Notes: generated from the sequence alone by a model not told the origin. A DNA stretch of 64,000 nucleotides from CAZQKE01 sp964593865 (GCA_964593865.1 CAZQKE010000135.1:54262-118261), one strand, 5' to 3'. Numbered from the stretch's first letter, positions 1 through 8,813 are shown. Translations and numbers: made by a program.

Positions 1-22
1 AAATGTTTTTTTACGCGTCTTC

Positions 23-454
23 TCACGGCCCGGATGCCTGGGCCTCGGCGGCGCGAATGGCCCGTTCCAACAAGGTCAGAAGGGTTTCCACTTCCTCGGC
101 AGTCAGCCCGGCGAGGATCCGACTCATCTTTTCCCGGCGGAAAGCGTGTGCCTGCTCCTGCAAAACCCGCCCCCGCGGCGTCAGAAAGAGACGAACGGCA
201 CGACCATCGTGGGGGTCCGGGCGGCGTTCCAGCAAACCGGCCCCTTCCAAACGACGCACCCCCACACTGGCAGTAGGTGCAGTCACGCCCAACCCATCGG
301 CGATCTCCTGAATGCCACAACCGGGTGAGGCGGCCACCCAATCGAGCAGGGCAAGCTGAGGCATCGTCACCCCGCTGTCCTCCAGAGGATTTTGATCCAG
401 CGCCAGCTGGCGCAATCGCCCGAACAAAGCCAACAGCCGCTCTTCGGCGGTCAC
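23..454 (-). CDS. MarR-family transcriptional regulator
   Basis: Predicted 143-residue winged-helix DNA-binding protein of the MarR family. The central part (about residues 45-95) reads as the winged helix: GIQEIADGLGVTAPTASVGVRRLEGAGLLERRPDPHDGRAV, with the typical D-x-R wing motif (DPHDGRA), followed by a long C-terminal dimerisation helix. Length matches the family. The start is GTG at 454 preceded by a GGGGGAA ribosome-binding site; no better ATG is available in frame. The ligand and targets are unknown, and the gene lies at the window edge so only its upstream side is seen. MarR proteins usually repress themselves and a neighbour; an AT-rich segment with the half-site TTTGTCTAACTAAA lies just upstream but is only weakly palindromic. 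Confidence 0.88.
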   Translation of the reverse strand: MTAEERLLALFGRLRQLALDQNPLEDSGVTMPQLALLDWVAASPGCGIQEIADGLGVTAPTASVGVRRLEGAGLLERRPDPHDGRAVRLFLTPRGRVLQEQAHAFRREKMSRILAGLTAEEVETLLTLLERAIRAAEAQASGP

Positions 455-620
455 ATCTTTCCCCCGAAAATTTAGTTAGACAAACAAAGTATATCACAAA
501 GCCCAAACGCTGTCAACAACACGCCGACCGGGCGAGTGCCAAGATTTCACACCGCGAAGGTGAAGCACGCCGAGGAACGGCCGACTCTCCGGCGCAGCGT
601 CGCAGCAGCAGGGATCGCCC

Positions 621-649
621 TTTTCAAATCCCCCCAACAATGGTATAAT
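621..649 (+). promoter_or_regulatory. Putative sigma-70 promoter of the L,D-transpeptidase gene
   Basis: A perfect -10 hexamer TATAAT (644-649) with a weak -35 TTTTCA (621-626), 17 bp apart. It argues that the coding region starts downstream of about 656, not at the earlier in-frame ATG at 536. Confidence 0.5.
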
Positions 650-724
650 GCCCTTGCTCCCACGCCGGGCCACAACCCGGCACAGGGGCGCGGCGGGCGC
701 GGAGCATCGCCCGCACCGCACAAC

Positions 725-1780
725 ATGGCGCAAGCCTCCCGGCCTGCGCCCTGCGAGGGTAGATTGCGAGGAGATCAAGGGCAAAGGAACCCAACAGCAC
801 CCCCGGAGGAGCAGATCGCCGTCCTCATGAAGCGGGGAAAAGCCGCCGTCCGCGCCGGACAACGCACCCGTGCCCGGCGGCTCTTTGCTGCCATCCTGGA
901 GCTGGACCCAACCCATGCCGAGGCATGGCGGGAACGGGCTGCCGTCTTGGACGACCCCCAAGAAGCCCTGGCCCACCTGGCCCAAGCCCTGACCCTCAAT
1001 CCCCACGATGAACAGGCACGTCGGCTCCTGCGTTCCATCCGGCGACAGGTGGCGCAAGCATCCCCCCCGGCCTCCGTCGGGCATTCTCCCCCCGGCCCCC
1101 GACTGCCGGTTCCCCGCCCTCTAACCCCTATCTCCCCTTCCACCAACCGACGATCTCTGCCCGGCGTGTGGGCCGCCCTGGCCGGTGTGCTGCTTATCCT
1201 CGCCCTGGCCCTCCTCCTGTGGAGCGATGCGCCCCGTACCGTCGTCGCCGCCCTTTTGCCCACCCCCACCCCGACGCCGACCTTCACCCCCACTCCCACG
1301 CCGACTTTCACCCCCACTCCCACGCCGACCTTCACCCCCACACCCACCCGTACACCGACACCCACACCCACCCTAACGCCGACGCCCACACCCACCCCGA
1401 CCCCCGTCCCCGCCGATCAAAGCGCATCGGGCAAATGGATAGAGGTAGACCTTTCGGAGCAACGCCTTTACGCCCACGAAGGCCGGAAAACGGTATTCAG
1501 CACCCTCGTTTCCACCGGAACCCGCTGGTACCCGACCGTCACCGGTCGCTTCAAAATCTACCGCAAGTACCGCTCAACCAGGATGCGCGGGCCGGGATAC
1601 GATCTGCCCAACGTACCCTGGACCATGTACTTTTACCGTGGCTACGCCATCCATGGGACCTACTGGCACAACAACTTTGGAAGGCCCATGAGCCACGGAT
1701 GCGTCAACATGCGTACCCATGAGGCCAAATGGCTCTACAACTGGGCACCCCTGGGAACCCTCGTCGTCATCCACCATTAG
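725..1780 (+). CDS. L,D-transpeptidase (YkuD) with N-terminal TPR-like domain and Thr/Pro linker
   Basis: Membrane-anchored YkuD-type L,D-transpeptidase, expected to form 3-3 cross-links in peptidoglycan or attach proteins to it. Order: TPR-like helices (EEQIAVLMKRGKAAVRAGQ... LDPTHAEAWRERAAVL), one membrane helix (WAALAGVLLILALALLLW), a long Thr/Pro spacer made of tandem repeats, then the catalytic domain at the C-terminus. The catalytic signature is clear: AIHGTYWHNNFGRPMSHGCVNMR, with the His and the nucleophilic Cys of SHGCVNM. The helix followed by an extended spacer places the catalytic domain outside the membrane. The frame is open from 536, but the promoter -10 at 644-649 makes ATG 725 (or ATG 827) the likely start; neither has a strong ribosome-binding site, so the start is uncertain. 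Confidence 0.85.
   Translation: MAQASRPAPCEGRLRGDQGQRNPTAPPEEQIAVLMKRGKAAVRAGQRTRARRLFAAILELDPTHAEAWRERAAVLDDPQEALAHLAQALTLNPHDEQARRLLRSIRRQVAQASPPASVGHSPPGPRLPVPRPLTPISPSTNRRSLPGVWAALAGVLLILALALLLWSDAPRTVVAALLPTPTPTPTFTPTPTPTFTPTPTPTFTPTPTRTPTPTPTLTPTPTPTPTPVPADQSASGKWIEVDLSEQRLYAHEGRKTVFSTLVSTGTRWYPTVTGRFKIYRKYRSTRMRGPGYDLPNVPWTMYFYRGYAIHGTYWHNNFGRPMSHGCVNMRTHEAKWLYNWAPLGTLVVIHH
1262..1400 (+). repeat. Tandem repeats encoding a Thr/Pro-rich spacer
   Basis: Imperfect tandem copies of a unit around 'acgccgaccttcaccccc' lie inside the L,D-transpeptidase gene and encode TPTPTPTFTPTPTPT-type sequence, an extended wall-spanning linker. Such in-frame repeats tend to vary in number between strains. 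Confidence 0.8.
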
Positions 1781-1831
1781 CCGATACCGCCCTCCGGAAA
1801 CGCATACCTTCGCGGGTCGGGGAGGATTCGT

Positions 1832-1860
1832 TTGCCACCCTCACCCTTTTCGGGTATAAT
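1832..1860 (+). promoter_or_regulatory. Sigma-70 promoter upstream of tgt
   Basis: TTGCCA (1832-1837), 17-bp spacer, TATAAT (1855-1860). Transcription would start near 1867, leaving a leader of about 200 nt before the tgt start at 2067. The leader contains a perfect GGTGTG...CACACC hairpin near 1957-1982. Confidence 0.7.
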
Positions 1861-2066
1861 AGCCTGCGAAAGGGGAATGTAATGGAACAAGTGGCTGTCC
1901 ATCATAGAATGCTGCGACCGTCGAGGCCCTCGGCTCTGCCGGAGCGCAGCAGGGTTCGGGTGTGGACCGAAGCGAACACACCGACGGCACGTGCCCCGGC
2001 ACACATTTCGGATCTAAGCATCGCCCAACCATTCGGGCAGCACGAGCGGTGACCGGCGGCGGATCT

Positions 2067-3179
2067 ATGCAATTCATCCTCTTCCATACCGACGCCGCGG
2101 GGCAGGCCCGTTTGGGGCGCATCATCACCCCCCATGGCGAAATCGCCACACCTGCCTTTGCCCCCGTGGGAACCCAAGCCACCGTCAAAGCCCTGGACCC
2201 CCGCGACCTGCACGAGCTCGGCGCAGAATTGATCCTGAGCAACACCTACCACCTCTACCTGCGGCCTGGCGCCGACGTGGTGGAGGAGATGGGCGGGTTG
2301 CACCGTTTCATGGGGTGGGATGGCCCCATCCTGACCGATTCGGGCGGCTTTCAGGTGTTCAGCCTGGCCGAACGACGCAAGGTCGGCGACGAGGGCGTTG
2401 AGTTCCGCTCCCATATTGACGGCTCTCGCCACTTTTTCACCCCGGAGATGGTTATCCGCGTCCAGGAGCAGTTGGGAGCCGACATCATCATGGTCCTGGA
2501 CGAATGCGCCGTGCCCGACGACCGAGCCTACAACGAGCAGGCATTGGCCCGCACCCACGCCTGGGCGGAGCGTTGCCGCGCCGCCCAGAGCCGCGACGAC
2601 CAGGCGTTGTTCGGCATCGTCCAAGGAGGCATCTTTCCCGACCTGCGCCGTCGGAGTGCAAAGTTTCTGGTGGACCTTGACTTCCCCGGCTATGCCATCG
2701 GCGGGCTGAGCGTGGGAGAAAGCAAGGAGCAGATGTACGCTACGCTTGACGTCACCGTACCGCTGCTGCCCGCCGACAAGCCCCGTTACCTGATGGGCGT
2801 CGGCGCACCGGAAGACCTGCTGGAAGGGGTGGCACGGGGTGTGGACCTGTTTGACTGCGTCCTACCCACCCGCCTGGCCCGCAACGCCGCACTGCTCACC
2901 CACACCGGACGGATCAATATCCGCAACGCCCGCTTTGAACGGGACCCCGCCCCCATTGAGGAGGGTTGCAGCTGCTACACCTGTCGCCACTTCTCACGGG
3001 CCTATCTGCGCCATCTGTTCAAAGCAGGGGAGATCCTGGCCGCACGCCTGGCGACCATCCACAACGTCCACTTTTTGCTGCAGCTGATGCGCGACATCCG
3101 CGCCGCCATCGCCGCCGACCGCTTCTCCGCTTTCAAAAAAGCCTTCCTGGCCGACTATTTTCATTCCTCCCAACGATGA
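2067..3179 (+). CDS. tgt: Queuine/preQ1 tRNA-guanine transglycosylase
   Basis: Exchanges guanine 34 in the anticodon of Asp, Asn, His and Tyr tRNAs for the queuosine precursor preQ1. The 370-residue length fits the bacterial family. Visible signatures: LSNTYHLYLRPG, the substrate-binding Asp in ILTDSGGFQVFSL (about residue 92), FGIVQGG, the GGLSVGE motif, the nucleophile Asp in VDLFDCVLPTRLARN, and the zinc site CSCYTC...H near the C-terminus (about residues 301-335). Start chosen at ATG 2067, where family similarity (MQFILFHTDAAGQARLGRI) begins; the frame is open further upstream but that part lies in the leader. The next gene, uppP, starts 7 nt after the stop, so the two are probably co-transcribed. 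Confidence 0.97.
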   Translation: MQFILFHTDAAGQARLGRIITPHGEIATPAFAPVGTQATVKALDPRDLHELGAELILSNTYHLYLRPGADVVEEMGGLHRFMGWDGPILTDSGGFQVFSLAERRKVGDEGVEFRSHIDGSRHFFTPEMVIRVQEQLGADIIMVLDECAVPDDRAYNEQALARTHAWAERCRAAQSRDDQALFGIVQGGIFPDLRRRSAKFLVDLDFPGYAIGGLSVGESKEQMYATLDVTVPLLPADKPRYLMGVGAPEDLLEGVARGVDLFDCVLPTRLARNAALLTHTGRINIRNARFERDPAPIEEGCSCYTCRHFSRAYLRHLFKAGEILAARLATIHNVHFLLQLMRDIRAAIAADRFSAFKKAFLADYFHSSQR

Positions 3180-3186
3180 GGTGCCC

Positions 3187-3996
3187 ATGAATATCGTTCA
3201 AGCCGTCATCCTCGGCCTTTTGCAAGGGGCCACCGAGTTCATCCCCGTTTCCAGTTCCGGCCATCTGGTCCTGGTTCCCTGGCTGCTGGGCTGGGACGAG
3301 CCGGGCCTGGTGTTTGACACGGTTGTCCACTGGGGCACGCTGGTTGCCGTGGTCGCCTACTTCCGGCACGATTGGCCGACCCTCATCGGCGCGTGGCTAC
3401 GGGGATCGGTCCGCCGGGAGTGGGATGACCCCGACGCCCGGCTAATGTGGCTGCTTATCGTGGGTAGCCTGCCGGCGGCGATCATCGGCTTTTTGCTGGA
3501 GGATTTTTTTGAATCGCTATTCGGCCGGCCGCTCTGGGTGAGCGTCTTTTTGCTGGTCACGGCGGCACTGCTGGCCCTCAGTGAGCGGTTAGGCCACCGG
3601 ACACGGGCGATGGAGGACCTGAACCGGACCGACGCGGTCATCATCGGGCTGGGGCAAGCAGCGGCCATCGCGCCGGGTATCTCCCGCTCCGGTTCGACCC
3701 TGGCCGCCGGATTGCTCCGCGGCCTGGAGCGGGCGGCAGCAGCCCGGTTCAGCTTCTTGCTGAGCACGCCCATCATCTTGGGCGCGGGCCTCTTCAAAAT
3801 GCTGGACCTCTTGGACACCCCCGACCCACTGGCCCAAGCCCCCATGCTGTTGGCGGGCTTTCTGGCAGCGGCGGTCGGCGGTTACCTCTGCATCCGTTTC
3901 CTGTTGCGCTATTTGCAGCGGGGAAGACTGTACCCCTTTGCCCTCTACTGCGCCGCCTTCGGTTCCTTCTGTCTGCTCGTAGCGATAGCGCGTTGA
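3187..3996 (+). CDS. uppP: Undecaprenyl-diphosphate phosphatase (BacA/UppP)
   Basis: Integral membrane phosphatase that recycles undecaprenyl diphosphate to the lipid carrier used for peptidoglycan and surface polysaccharide synthesis. About 269 residues with 7-8 membrane helices. Both family signature regions are present: LLQGATEFIPVSSSGHLVL near the N-terminus (residues 11-29, with the conserved Glu and Ser) and APGISRSGSTLAAG in the middle (about residues 163-176). ATG 3187 is chosen because GAGGTG lies 5-6 nt upstream; a GTG two codons earlier is less likely. It follows tgt by 7 nt. The next gene downstream converges on it. Confidence 0.96.
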   Translation: MNIVQAVILGLLQGATEFIPVSSSGHLVLVPWLLGWDEPGLVFDTVVHWGTLVAVVAYFRHDWPTLIGAWLRGSVRREWDDPDARLMWLLIVGSLPAAIIGFLLEDFFESLFGRPLWVSVFLLVTAALLALSERLGHRTRAMEDLNRTDAVIIGLGQAAAIAPGISRSGSTLAAGLLRGLERAAAARFSFLLSTPIILGAGLFKMLDLLDTPDPLAQAPMLLAGFLAAAVGGYLCIRFLLRYLQRGRLYPFALYCAAFGSFCLLVAIAR

Positions 3997-4019
3997 GCAA
4001 CCATCACAACTACCGCCCC

Positions 4020-4502
4020 CTAGGACCGATCCAACACAGACTTCAGGTCGTCATAGGTCTGCAGCCAGGTCTGCGGCACAACGCGCATATCACCGATGAC
4101 GGGCATAAAATTGGTATCACCTATCCAGCGGGGCACGGCGTGAAGGTGCACATGCTCCTCAATCCCGGCCCCCGCCGCTTGGCCCAAATTGGCCCCGATG
4201 TTGAACCCCTGGGGATGCATGACCTCCCGCAATGCGGCCAGCCCCCGCTGGAGCATCAACATCATCTCCGTCAGCGTCGGCGCATCCAAATCCTCCAGGC
4301 TCGGCACATGCACGTAGGGCACAACCATAAAATGGCCGTTGTTGTACGGAAAGCGATTGAGGATGAGGAACACCCGCTCCCCCCGTAAAAGAACCAGGTT
4401 CTCCCGGTCCTGATCGCTGGCCGCAGCATGACAAAACACGCAACCTTCCACTTTGGGCGCGGTCAAGTACTCCAACCGCCAAGGCGACCACAGGTGCTTC
4501 AT
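4020..4502 (-). CDS. HIT-family nucleotide hydrolase/phosphorylase
   Basis: 160-residue histidine-triad protein, most like the Ap4A phosphorylase/hydrolase branch of the HIT family. The triad is seen as EEHVHLHAVPRW (about residues 115-125), in which the middle His is the nucleophile. The N-terminus has WSPWR and CVFC, the latter probably part of a zinc site, and the NRFPYNNGHFMVVPYVHV strand is typical of the fold. Expected role: cleavage of dinucleoside polyphosphates or related nucleotidyl conjugates in the cytoplasm; the precise substrate cannot be told from sequence. It has its own promoter (4537-4565), although it lies at the 3' side of the polysaccharide operon on the same strand. Confidence 0.93.
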   Translation of the reverse strand: MKHLWSPWRLEYLTAPKVEGCVFCHAAASDQDRENLVLLRGERVFLILNRFPYNNGHFMVVPYVHVPSLEDLDAPTLTEMMLMLQRGLAALREVMHPQGFNIGANLGQAAGAGIEEHVHLHAVPRWIGDTNFMPVIGDMRVVPQTWLQTYDDLKSVLDRS

Positions 4503-4536
4503 CGCTTCTCTCCCGATCAGTTTTTATGTCTTCTCA

Positions 4537-4565
4537 ATTATAGCACAAGCACCCACCCAGGTCAA
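4537..4565 (-). promoter_or_regulatory. Sigma-70 promoter of the HIT gene
   Basis: On the minus strand TTGACC (4565-4560), 17 bp, TATAAT (4542-4537), about 35 nt before the start codon. Confidence 0.7.
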
Positions 4566-4634
4566 CGCCCGGCGCGCCAACCCAGAGCAGGTGCATCACC
4601 GTTCCCACTGCCGGTCCCGATGGCATGTGCCCCC

Positions 4635-5762
4635 TCAACGCCGTTCGTGTCCTGCGGCGCGGTAGACCGCCAGCAACCGCCGTGCTGCATCCTCCCAGCG
4701 GAACTTGGCCGCCTGCTCCCGCCCGGCGGCAATCAGACGCGCCCGCAACTCCGCATCGCCCAAAATCCGCTCCAACGCCTCAGCTACGGCCTCGGCATCG
4801 GCAGCATCCACCAGCAGCCCCGCCTCCCCCACCACCTCCGGCAGAGATGAGTTGTCGGCGGCGACGACGGGTGTACCGCAAGCCATCGCCTCCAGCACGG
4901 GCAGGCCGAACCCTTCGTACCACGAAGGGAACGCAAAAACCCGGGCCAGGGTGTAAAGGGCCGGCAGGTCGGCATCGTCCACAAAGCCGGGGAAATGCAC
5001 CCGGCCCACCAGATCGGGCTGCTCGGCCAGGGCCAGGGTGTCCTCAAACATCCAGCCCCGCCCCCCGGCGATGACCAGATGCAGGTCGGCTGCGGGTAGC
5101 CGACGAAATGCTTCCATGAGGGTTGCAAAGTTCTTGCGCGGCTGGAGCGTGCCCAGCCCCAAAACAAACCGTTCCGGTAGGGCATAGCGCGCGCGGACGC
5201 GGGCCAACTCCCGGCCATCTTCCACAGGGCGAAAGCGGCCCTCCACTCCCGGATAGAGAACACTCACCCGCTCCGGTTCAACGGACAAGAGGGCAATGAG
5301 ATCGCGGCGGGTGCTTTGCGAATCGGCCAGAATGTGTCGCGCCCGTTTCACGGCGCGGGAGACGGCCCCCTCCAGGTAGGCGCGAAAGCCGGGGACAAAG
5401 AATTGGGGAAAGCGCAAGAAGGAAAGATCGTGGACGGTCAACACCGCCGGAGCACGGCCCGTCGGCGGCAACACAAAATCGGGCGAATGAAAGAGATCCA
5501 GCGGCCCGGTGACAACCTGGACCGGGACCGGCAACCGCAACCGCTGCCAAAAGATGTGCATCCAGCGGTCCGAAAAGGGCAAGGAACGGAGCCGGAAATT
5601 CTCCGGCCACGGCCCTAAACCGTCGTCGCCCCGCCCGGCGGTAAACAGGGTATAGCGATTTTCCCGGTCCAACGCCGCCAGGGCACGGATCAGGTTGCGG
5701 GTGTAACGGCCGATACCGCCCCCTTGCCGCACCGCCGCCGTGTAATCAATCCCGATCCTCAA
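4635..5762 (-). CDS. Glycosyltransferase family 1 (GT4-like)
   Basis: Retaining GT-B glycosyltransferase of about 375 residues, expected to transfer a nucleotide sugar during synthesis of an envelope polysaccharide. N-terminal donor/acceptor domain begins RIGIDYTAAVRQGGGIGRYTRNL; the C-terminal half has the family core LGLGTLQPRKNFATLMEAF, HFPGFVDDADLPALYTLA and the E-x7-E motif SWYEGFGLPVLEAMACGTPVVAA. TTG at 5762 is preferred because GGAGGAG lies 6 nt upstream and the family usually begins at this M-R-I-G-I-D; a GTG at 5777 is the alternative. It is the last gene of the polysaccharide operon, separated from gtrA by about 20 nt. Confidence 0.9.
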   Translation of the reverse strand: MRIGIDYTAAVRQGGGIGRYTRNLIRALAALDRENRYTLFTAGRGDDGLGPWPENFRLRSLPFSDRWMHIFWQRLRLPVPVQVVTGPLDLFHSPDFVLPPTGRAPAVLTVHDLSFLRFPQFFVPGFRAYLEGAVSRAVKRARHILADSQSTRRDLIALLSVEPERVSVLYPGVEGRFRPVEDGRELARVRARYALPERFVLGLGTLQPRKNFATLMEAFRRLPAADLHLVIAGGRGWMFEDTLALAEQPDLVGRVHFPGFVDDADLPALYTLARVFAFPSWYEGFGLPVLEAMACGTPVVAADNSSLPEVVGEAGLLVDAADAEAVAEALERILGDAELRARLIAAGREQAAKFRWEDAARRLLAVYRAAGHERR

Positions 5763-5783
5763 AACGCGCTCCTCCACAACCCC

Positions 5784-6341
5784 CTATTCAATCCCGCGAT
5801 AGGTCCAGATACGGTTGACGCCGAAATTCCAAAACAGGACAACGCCGATGGCAAAGGCTTTGGCCAGGTTGTAGCTCAACCGCTCGCCGACGAAATGTTG
5901 GAAAACGAACCGGTCCATGATGACCAAGATCACCGTGTTGATGATCAACCCCAACACGTTGACGGTGGCAAACTGGGCCAACTGGCTACCGATCGGTCGC
6001 TCCCGCGATTCGGGAAAGGTCCACAAACGATTCCAGGTGAAATTACTCAGAACCGCCGTACTGAACGAGATGATATTGGCCGCCACAAGCTGCACCTGAT
6101 GCGGCGGCCAAGCCACCCCCCAGCCGACGCCCAAACCCAGCCCTTCAAAGACCACTTTCATCACGTTCAGCACAACGAAATCCACCACCGCGCCGATGGC
6201 GCCGACGATGGCAAATTTGACGAACCGTTCCAGCTCTTTGGGATTGGACAGAAGCTTGGTCCAAAGAGGCCCCAACAGCGGCAGGTTCCCGATCCAACCC
6301 GACCAACGACTCTTTTCTATGACTGCGACGATGCGAAACAA
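5784..6341 (-). CDS. GtrA-like membrane protein
   Basis: 185-residue protein with four predicted membrane helices after a soluble N-terminal stretch of about 35 residues (RFVKFAIVGAIGAVVDFVVL, QLVAANIISFSTAVLSNFTWNRLWTF, FATVNVLGLIINTVILVIMDRF, LAKAFAIGVVLFWNFGVNRIWTY). The paired N-[RF]-x-W-T-[FY] motifs (NRLWTF and NRIWTY) are the hallmark of the GtrA family, which is thought to help move or present undecaprenyl-linked sugars for cell-surface glycosylation. Location between a glycosyltransferase and an O-antigen ligase-like gene supports that role. Confidence 0.9.
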   Translation of the reverse strand: MFRIVAVIEKSRWSGWIGNLPLLGPLWTKLLSNPKELERFVKFAIVGAIGAVVDFVVLNVMKVVFEGLGLGVGWGVAWPPHQVQLVAANIISFSTAVLSNFTWNRLWTFPESRERPIGSQLAQFATVNVLGLIINTVILVIMDRFVFQHFVGERLSYNLAKAFAIGVVLFWNFGVNRIWTYRGIE

Positions 6342-6385
6342 ATCTTTGACCTCCTCATTTGTCCGCCGCTACGGCTGCGGCCCGG

Positions 6386-7852
6386 CTAGGGCAATCTGCG
6401 AGGCAGCATTCCCAGCAGGATCGCCAAATGCAAGTACATGCTATGGACATACAGATTGTCAAAGATGCTGTGGACACTCAGGTGAACCAGCACTCCCAGC
6501 ACACCCAGGGCAAGCCCCCACTCCCAACCAGACGCCCGCCTTGCTGCCCGCCAGGCCAATAGCAAGGCCGCCCCCCACAAAAGAAGATAGGCCCCCAGCC
6601 CCAGCAGGCCCGCTTCGGCGGCGACGTTGAGGTAATAGTTGTGGGCGTGGCCCAGGGCGTGCGGCCACAAGGGGAGGGCATAGTCGCCGTAGACCGCCTC
6701 ATAGTTGCCGATGCCCACCCCCAACCAGGGATGATCGGTCCACATGGCCAGGGCCGATTGCCAATGGGCCATCCGTTCCAGAACGGCGAAATTGGCGTCG
6801 GTCACTTCTACGCCGCGCACGTCGGCCAGGCCCAGGTAGGGCGTAAAATCGCCGAACCGTTGGACGATGGCCGGTGGGATCAGGGAGATGCCCCCCGCAA
6901 ACAACAGATAGGCCGCCAACAAGACCAGCACCGCAATCAGGACCGCCCCCCGCCCGCTGCGGACCACCACGGCCAGAAGCATCACGCCGACCGCCGCCGC
7001 CAAGCCCAGCCATGCCCCCCGCGACCAGGACATGACCAGGGCCAAGAGCATCGGCCCGCCGCAGCCCACCGCCCACAGCAGCCAGCCCCACACCCCGACC
7101 TCGTGTGCTCCCCGAGTCTTCGCGGCGGAATCCCGGCGACGCCCGGCAGCGAGCTGCACCACCGACGCCACAAGGAAGCCCAGGGCCAGGGGCAAAGTCA
7201 GCCCCAGATACCCGGCGTAGGGGTTGGGTTGCTCAAAGGTGCCGTAAGCCCGCATGAAACGGCCAAAGAGGACAAACTCCTCCGGGCCGACCTGAAAGAG
7301 GAACTGGTAGATGCCGTGCAGGGCGGCCAACGCCCCCGTCCCCAGCATGACGAACACCACCGCCCGCCGCAGGCGTCCGGTGGTGGTCAGGTTGAAGGCC
7401 ATGACGTAGAGGGCCAGCGTTTCGCTCCATTTGATGATCTCTTTGAGGCTGGCCCGCAGGGAGACGGCCCCCAACGACGACAGCAGGATGACGCCCCAAA
7501 AGAACAGCAGGGGCAGCGTCAGCGGCGGCCAGGCGATGCGCACCTTGCGGCGGGCAACCATGCCCATCAGCCAGGCGGCCAGCACCAGGGCCACCAGCAC
7601 CTCCGTCACGCCGACGTTCATCCCGCCGACCCGCACCTGACGCACCGCGCCAAAGGGAACGGCAGGCACGAGGAGCAGCAGGCCGACCTGGGGGCGGATC
7701 AATGTGGCAACCAAGACAATGCCCCCCAAGACCAGCAGCACAGCCCAGGTCAGGGGCAGAAGGGCAACGGCAAGCCCTACCAACAGGATTGCCGGACCGA
7801 CGACCCAGTTCGCGGAAAGGAAACGCGGCGGGAAAGGAAACGAATCCGTCAT
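6386..7852 (-). CDS. O-antigen ligase/polymerase-like membrane protein
   Basis: 488-residue polytopic membrane protein of the Wzy/WaaL class (O-antigen ligase, PF04932-type). About 11-12 hydrophobic segments are visible. The large periplasmic loop near residues 330-400 ends in the conserved WTDHPWLGVGIGNYEAVYGDYALPLWPHALGHAHNYYLNVAAEAGLLG block, with the H-x-x-x-x-x-H/N-x-x-L-x-x-x-x-x-x-G pattern typical of ligases and polymerases acting on undecaprenyl-linked glycans. Which activity it has, polymerase, ligase or protein O-oligosaccharyltransferase, cannot be decided. It sits in the polysaccharide operon 16 nt after the epimerase gene. Confidence 0.88.
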   Translation of the reverse strand: MTDSFPFPPRFLSANWVVGPAILLVGLAVALLPLTWAVLLVLGGIVLVATLIRPQVGLLLLVPAVPFGAVRQVRVGGMNVGVTEVLVALVLAAWLMGMVARRKVRIAWPPLTLPLLFFWGVILLSSLGAVSLRASLKEIIKWSETLALYVMAFNLTTTGRLRRAVVFVMLGTGALAALHGIYQFLFQVGPEEFVLFGRFMRAYGTFEQPNPYAGYLGLTLPLALGFLVASVVQLAAGRRRDSAAKTRGAHEVGVWGWLLWAVGCGGPMLLALVMSWSRGAWLGLAAAVGVMLLAVVVRSGRGAVLIAVLVLLAAYLLFAGGISLIPPAIVQRFGDFTPYLGLADVRGVEVTDANFAVLERMAHWQSALAMWTDHPWLGVGIGNYEAVYGDYALPLWPHALGHAHNYYLNVAAEAGLLGLGAYLLLWGAALLLAWRAARRASGWEWGLALGVLGVLVHLSVHSIFDNLYVHSMYLHLAILLGMLPRRLP

Positions 7853-7868
7853 CGGAAACAGACCATTG

Positions 7869-8813
7869 TCAGAAAAGCTGCTCCCGGAACCATTCTACCG
7901 TCCGGCTTAATCCTTCTTCCAGAGAGACCCGGGGTTCCCAGCCCAGTACCTTCCGCGCCTTGCTGATATCCGGCTGGCGGACCATGGGGTCGTCCTGGGT
8001 GCGTTCATCACGGGGCCGGACGAACACGATCTCTGATTTGCTACCGGTCACTTCCAGCACCTTGTGGGCAAACTCCAAGATCGTCATTTCGCGGGGGTTG
8101 CCCAGATTTACCGGATAGACCTCGCTGGACCACAAAAGGCGCACCATGCCCTCCACCAAGTCGGAGACGTAGCAGAAGCTACGCGTCCGCGAACCGTCAT
8201 CGTATACCGTCAACGGCTCGCCCAAAAGGGCCTGGCGGATGAAATTAGGCACCACCCGTCCGTCATCCAACCTCATGCGCGGGCCGTAGGTATTGAAAAT
8301 GCGCACGATGCGCGTCTCCACGCCGTGGTAACGATGATAAGCCATGGTCAACGCTTCGGCAAACCGCTTGGATTCGTCATAGACGCCCCGTGGCCCCACC
8401 GGATTGACGTTGCCCCAATAGTCCTCCGGCTGGGGATGTACTTTGGGATCGCCGTACACTTCTGACGTTGAGGCCAGCAAAAAGCGTGCACCCTTTTCCT
8501 TCGCCAGCCCCAGGGCCTTGTGCGTACCCAACGCCCCCACTTTGAGGGTTTGGATGGGGAAATTCAAATAATCCACCGGGCTGGGTAGGGAAGCCAAATG
8601 CAACACCGCATCCAGCGGCCCGGCGATGAAAATGTATTCGGTCACATCGTACCGGATGAAATGAAACCTCTCATGCCCGGCCAAGTGGGCAATGTTGTCG
8701 GTCGAGCCGGTGCTGAGGTTATCCATCGCGATCACTTCGTGGCCTTGCTCCAACAGATAATCGCAAAGATGGGAACCGATAAACCCCGCCCCTCCGGTAA
8801 TCAAAATACGCAT
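7869..8813 (-). CDS. UDP-glucuronate decarboxylase-like NAD-dependent epimerase/dehydratase
   Basis: 314-residue extended short-chain dehydrogenase. The N-terminus carries the NAD-binding motif GGAGFIGSHLCDYL (residues 7-20); the catalytic Thr/Ser-Tyr-Lys set is seen as STSEVYGDP and the shifted Y-x-x-x-K of VYDESKRFAEAL (about residues 144-155). GPRMRLDDGRVVPNFIRQAL and SRTRSFCYVSDLVEG match UDP-glucuronate decarboxylases (UDP-xylose synthases), though UDP-glucose 4-epimerase-type activity is possible. It would supply a nucleotide sugar for the polysaccharide built by the following genes. First gene of the operon; start ATG 8813 with GGAGGAG upstream and a consensus promoter at 8853-8881. 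Confidence 0.92.
   Translation of the reverse strand: MRILITGGAGFIGSHLCDYLLEQGHEVIAMDNLSTGSTDNIAHLAGHERFHFIRYDVTEYIFIAGPLDAVLHLASLPSPVDYLNFPIQTLKVGALGTHKALGLAKEKGARFLLASTSEVYGDPKVHPQPEDYWGNVNPVGPRGVYDESKRFAEALTMAYHRYHGVETRIVRIFNTYGPRMRLDDGRVVPNFIRQALLGEPLTVYDDGSRTRSFCYVSDLVEGMVRLLWSSEVYPVNLGNPREMTILEFAHKVLEVTGSKSEIVFVRPRDERTQDDPMVRQPDISKARKVLGWEPRVSLEEGLSRTVEWFREQLF

Noticed and set aside
494..1395. Minus-strand frames opposite the L,D-transpeptidase gene
   Set aside because: Val-Gly repeats are the reverse reading of the Thr/Pro repeat; no start signals.
1262..1400. CRISPR-like or satellite repeat
   Set aside because: The repeats are contiguous, in frame, and encode the Thr/Pro spacer of the L,D-transpeptidase; no unique spacers.
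2398..3190. Several open frames overlapping tgt in other frames
   Set aside because: Shadows of a well-defined gene.
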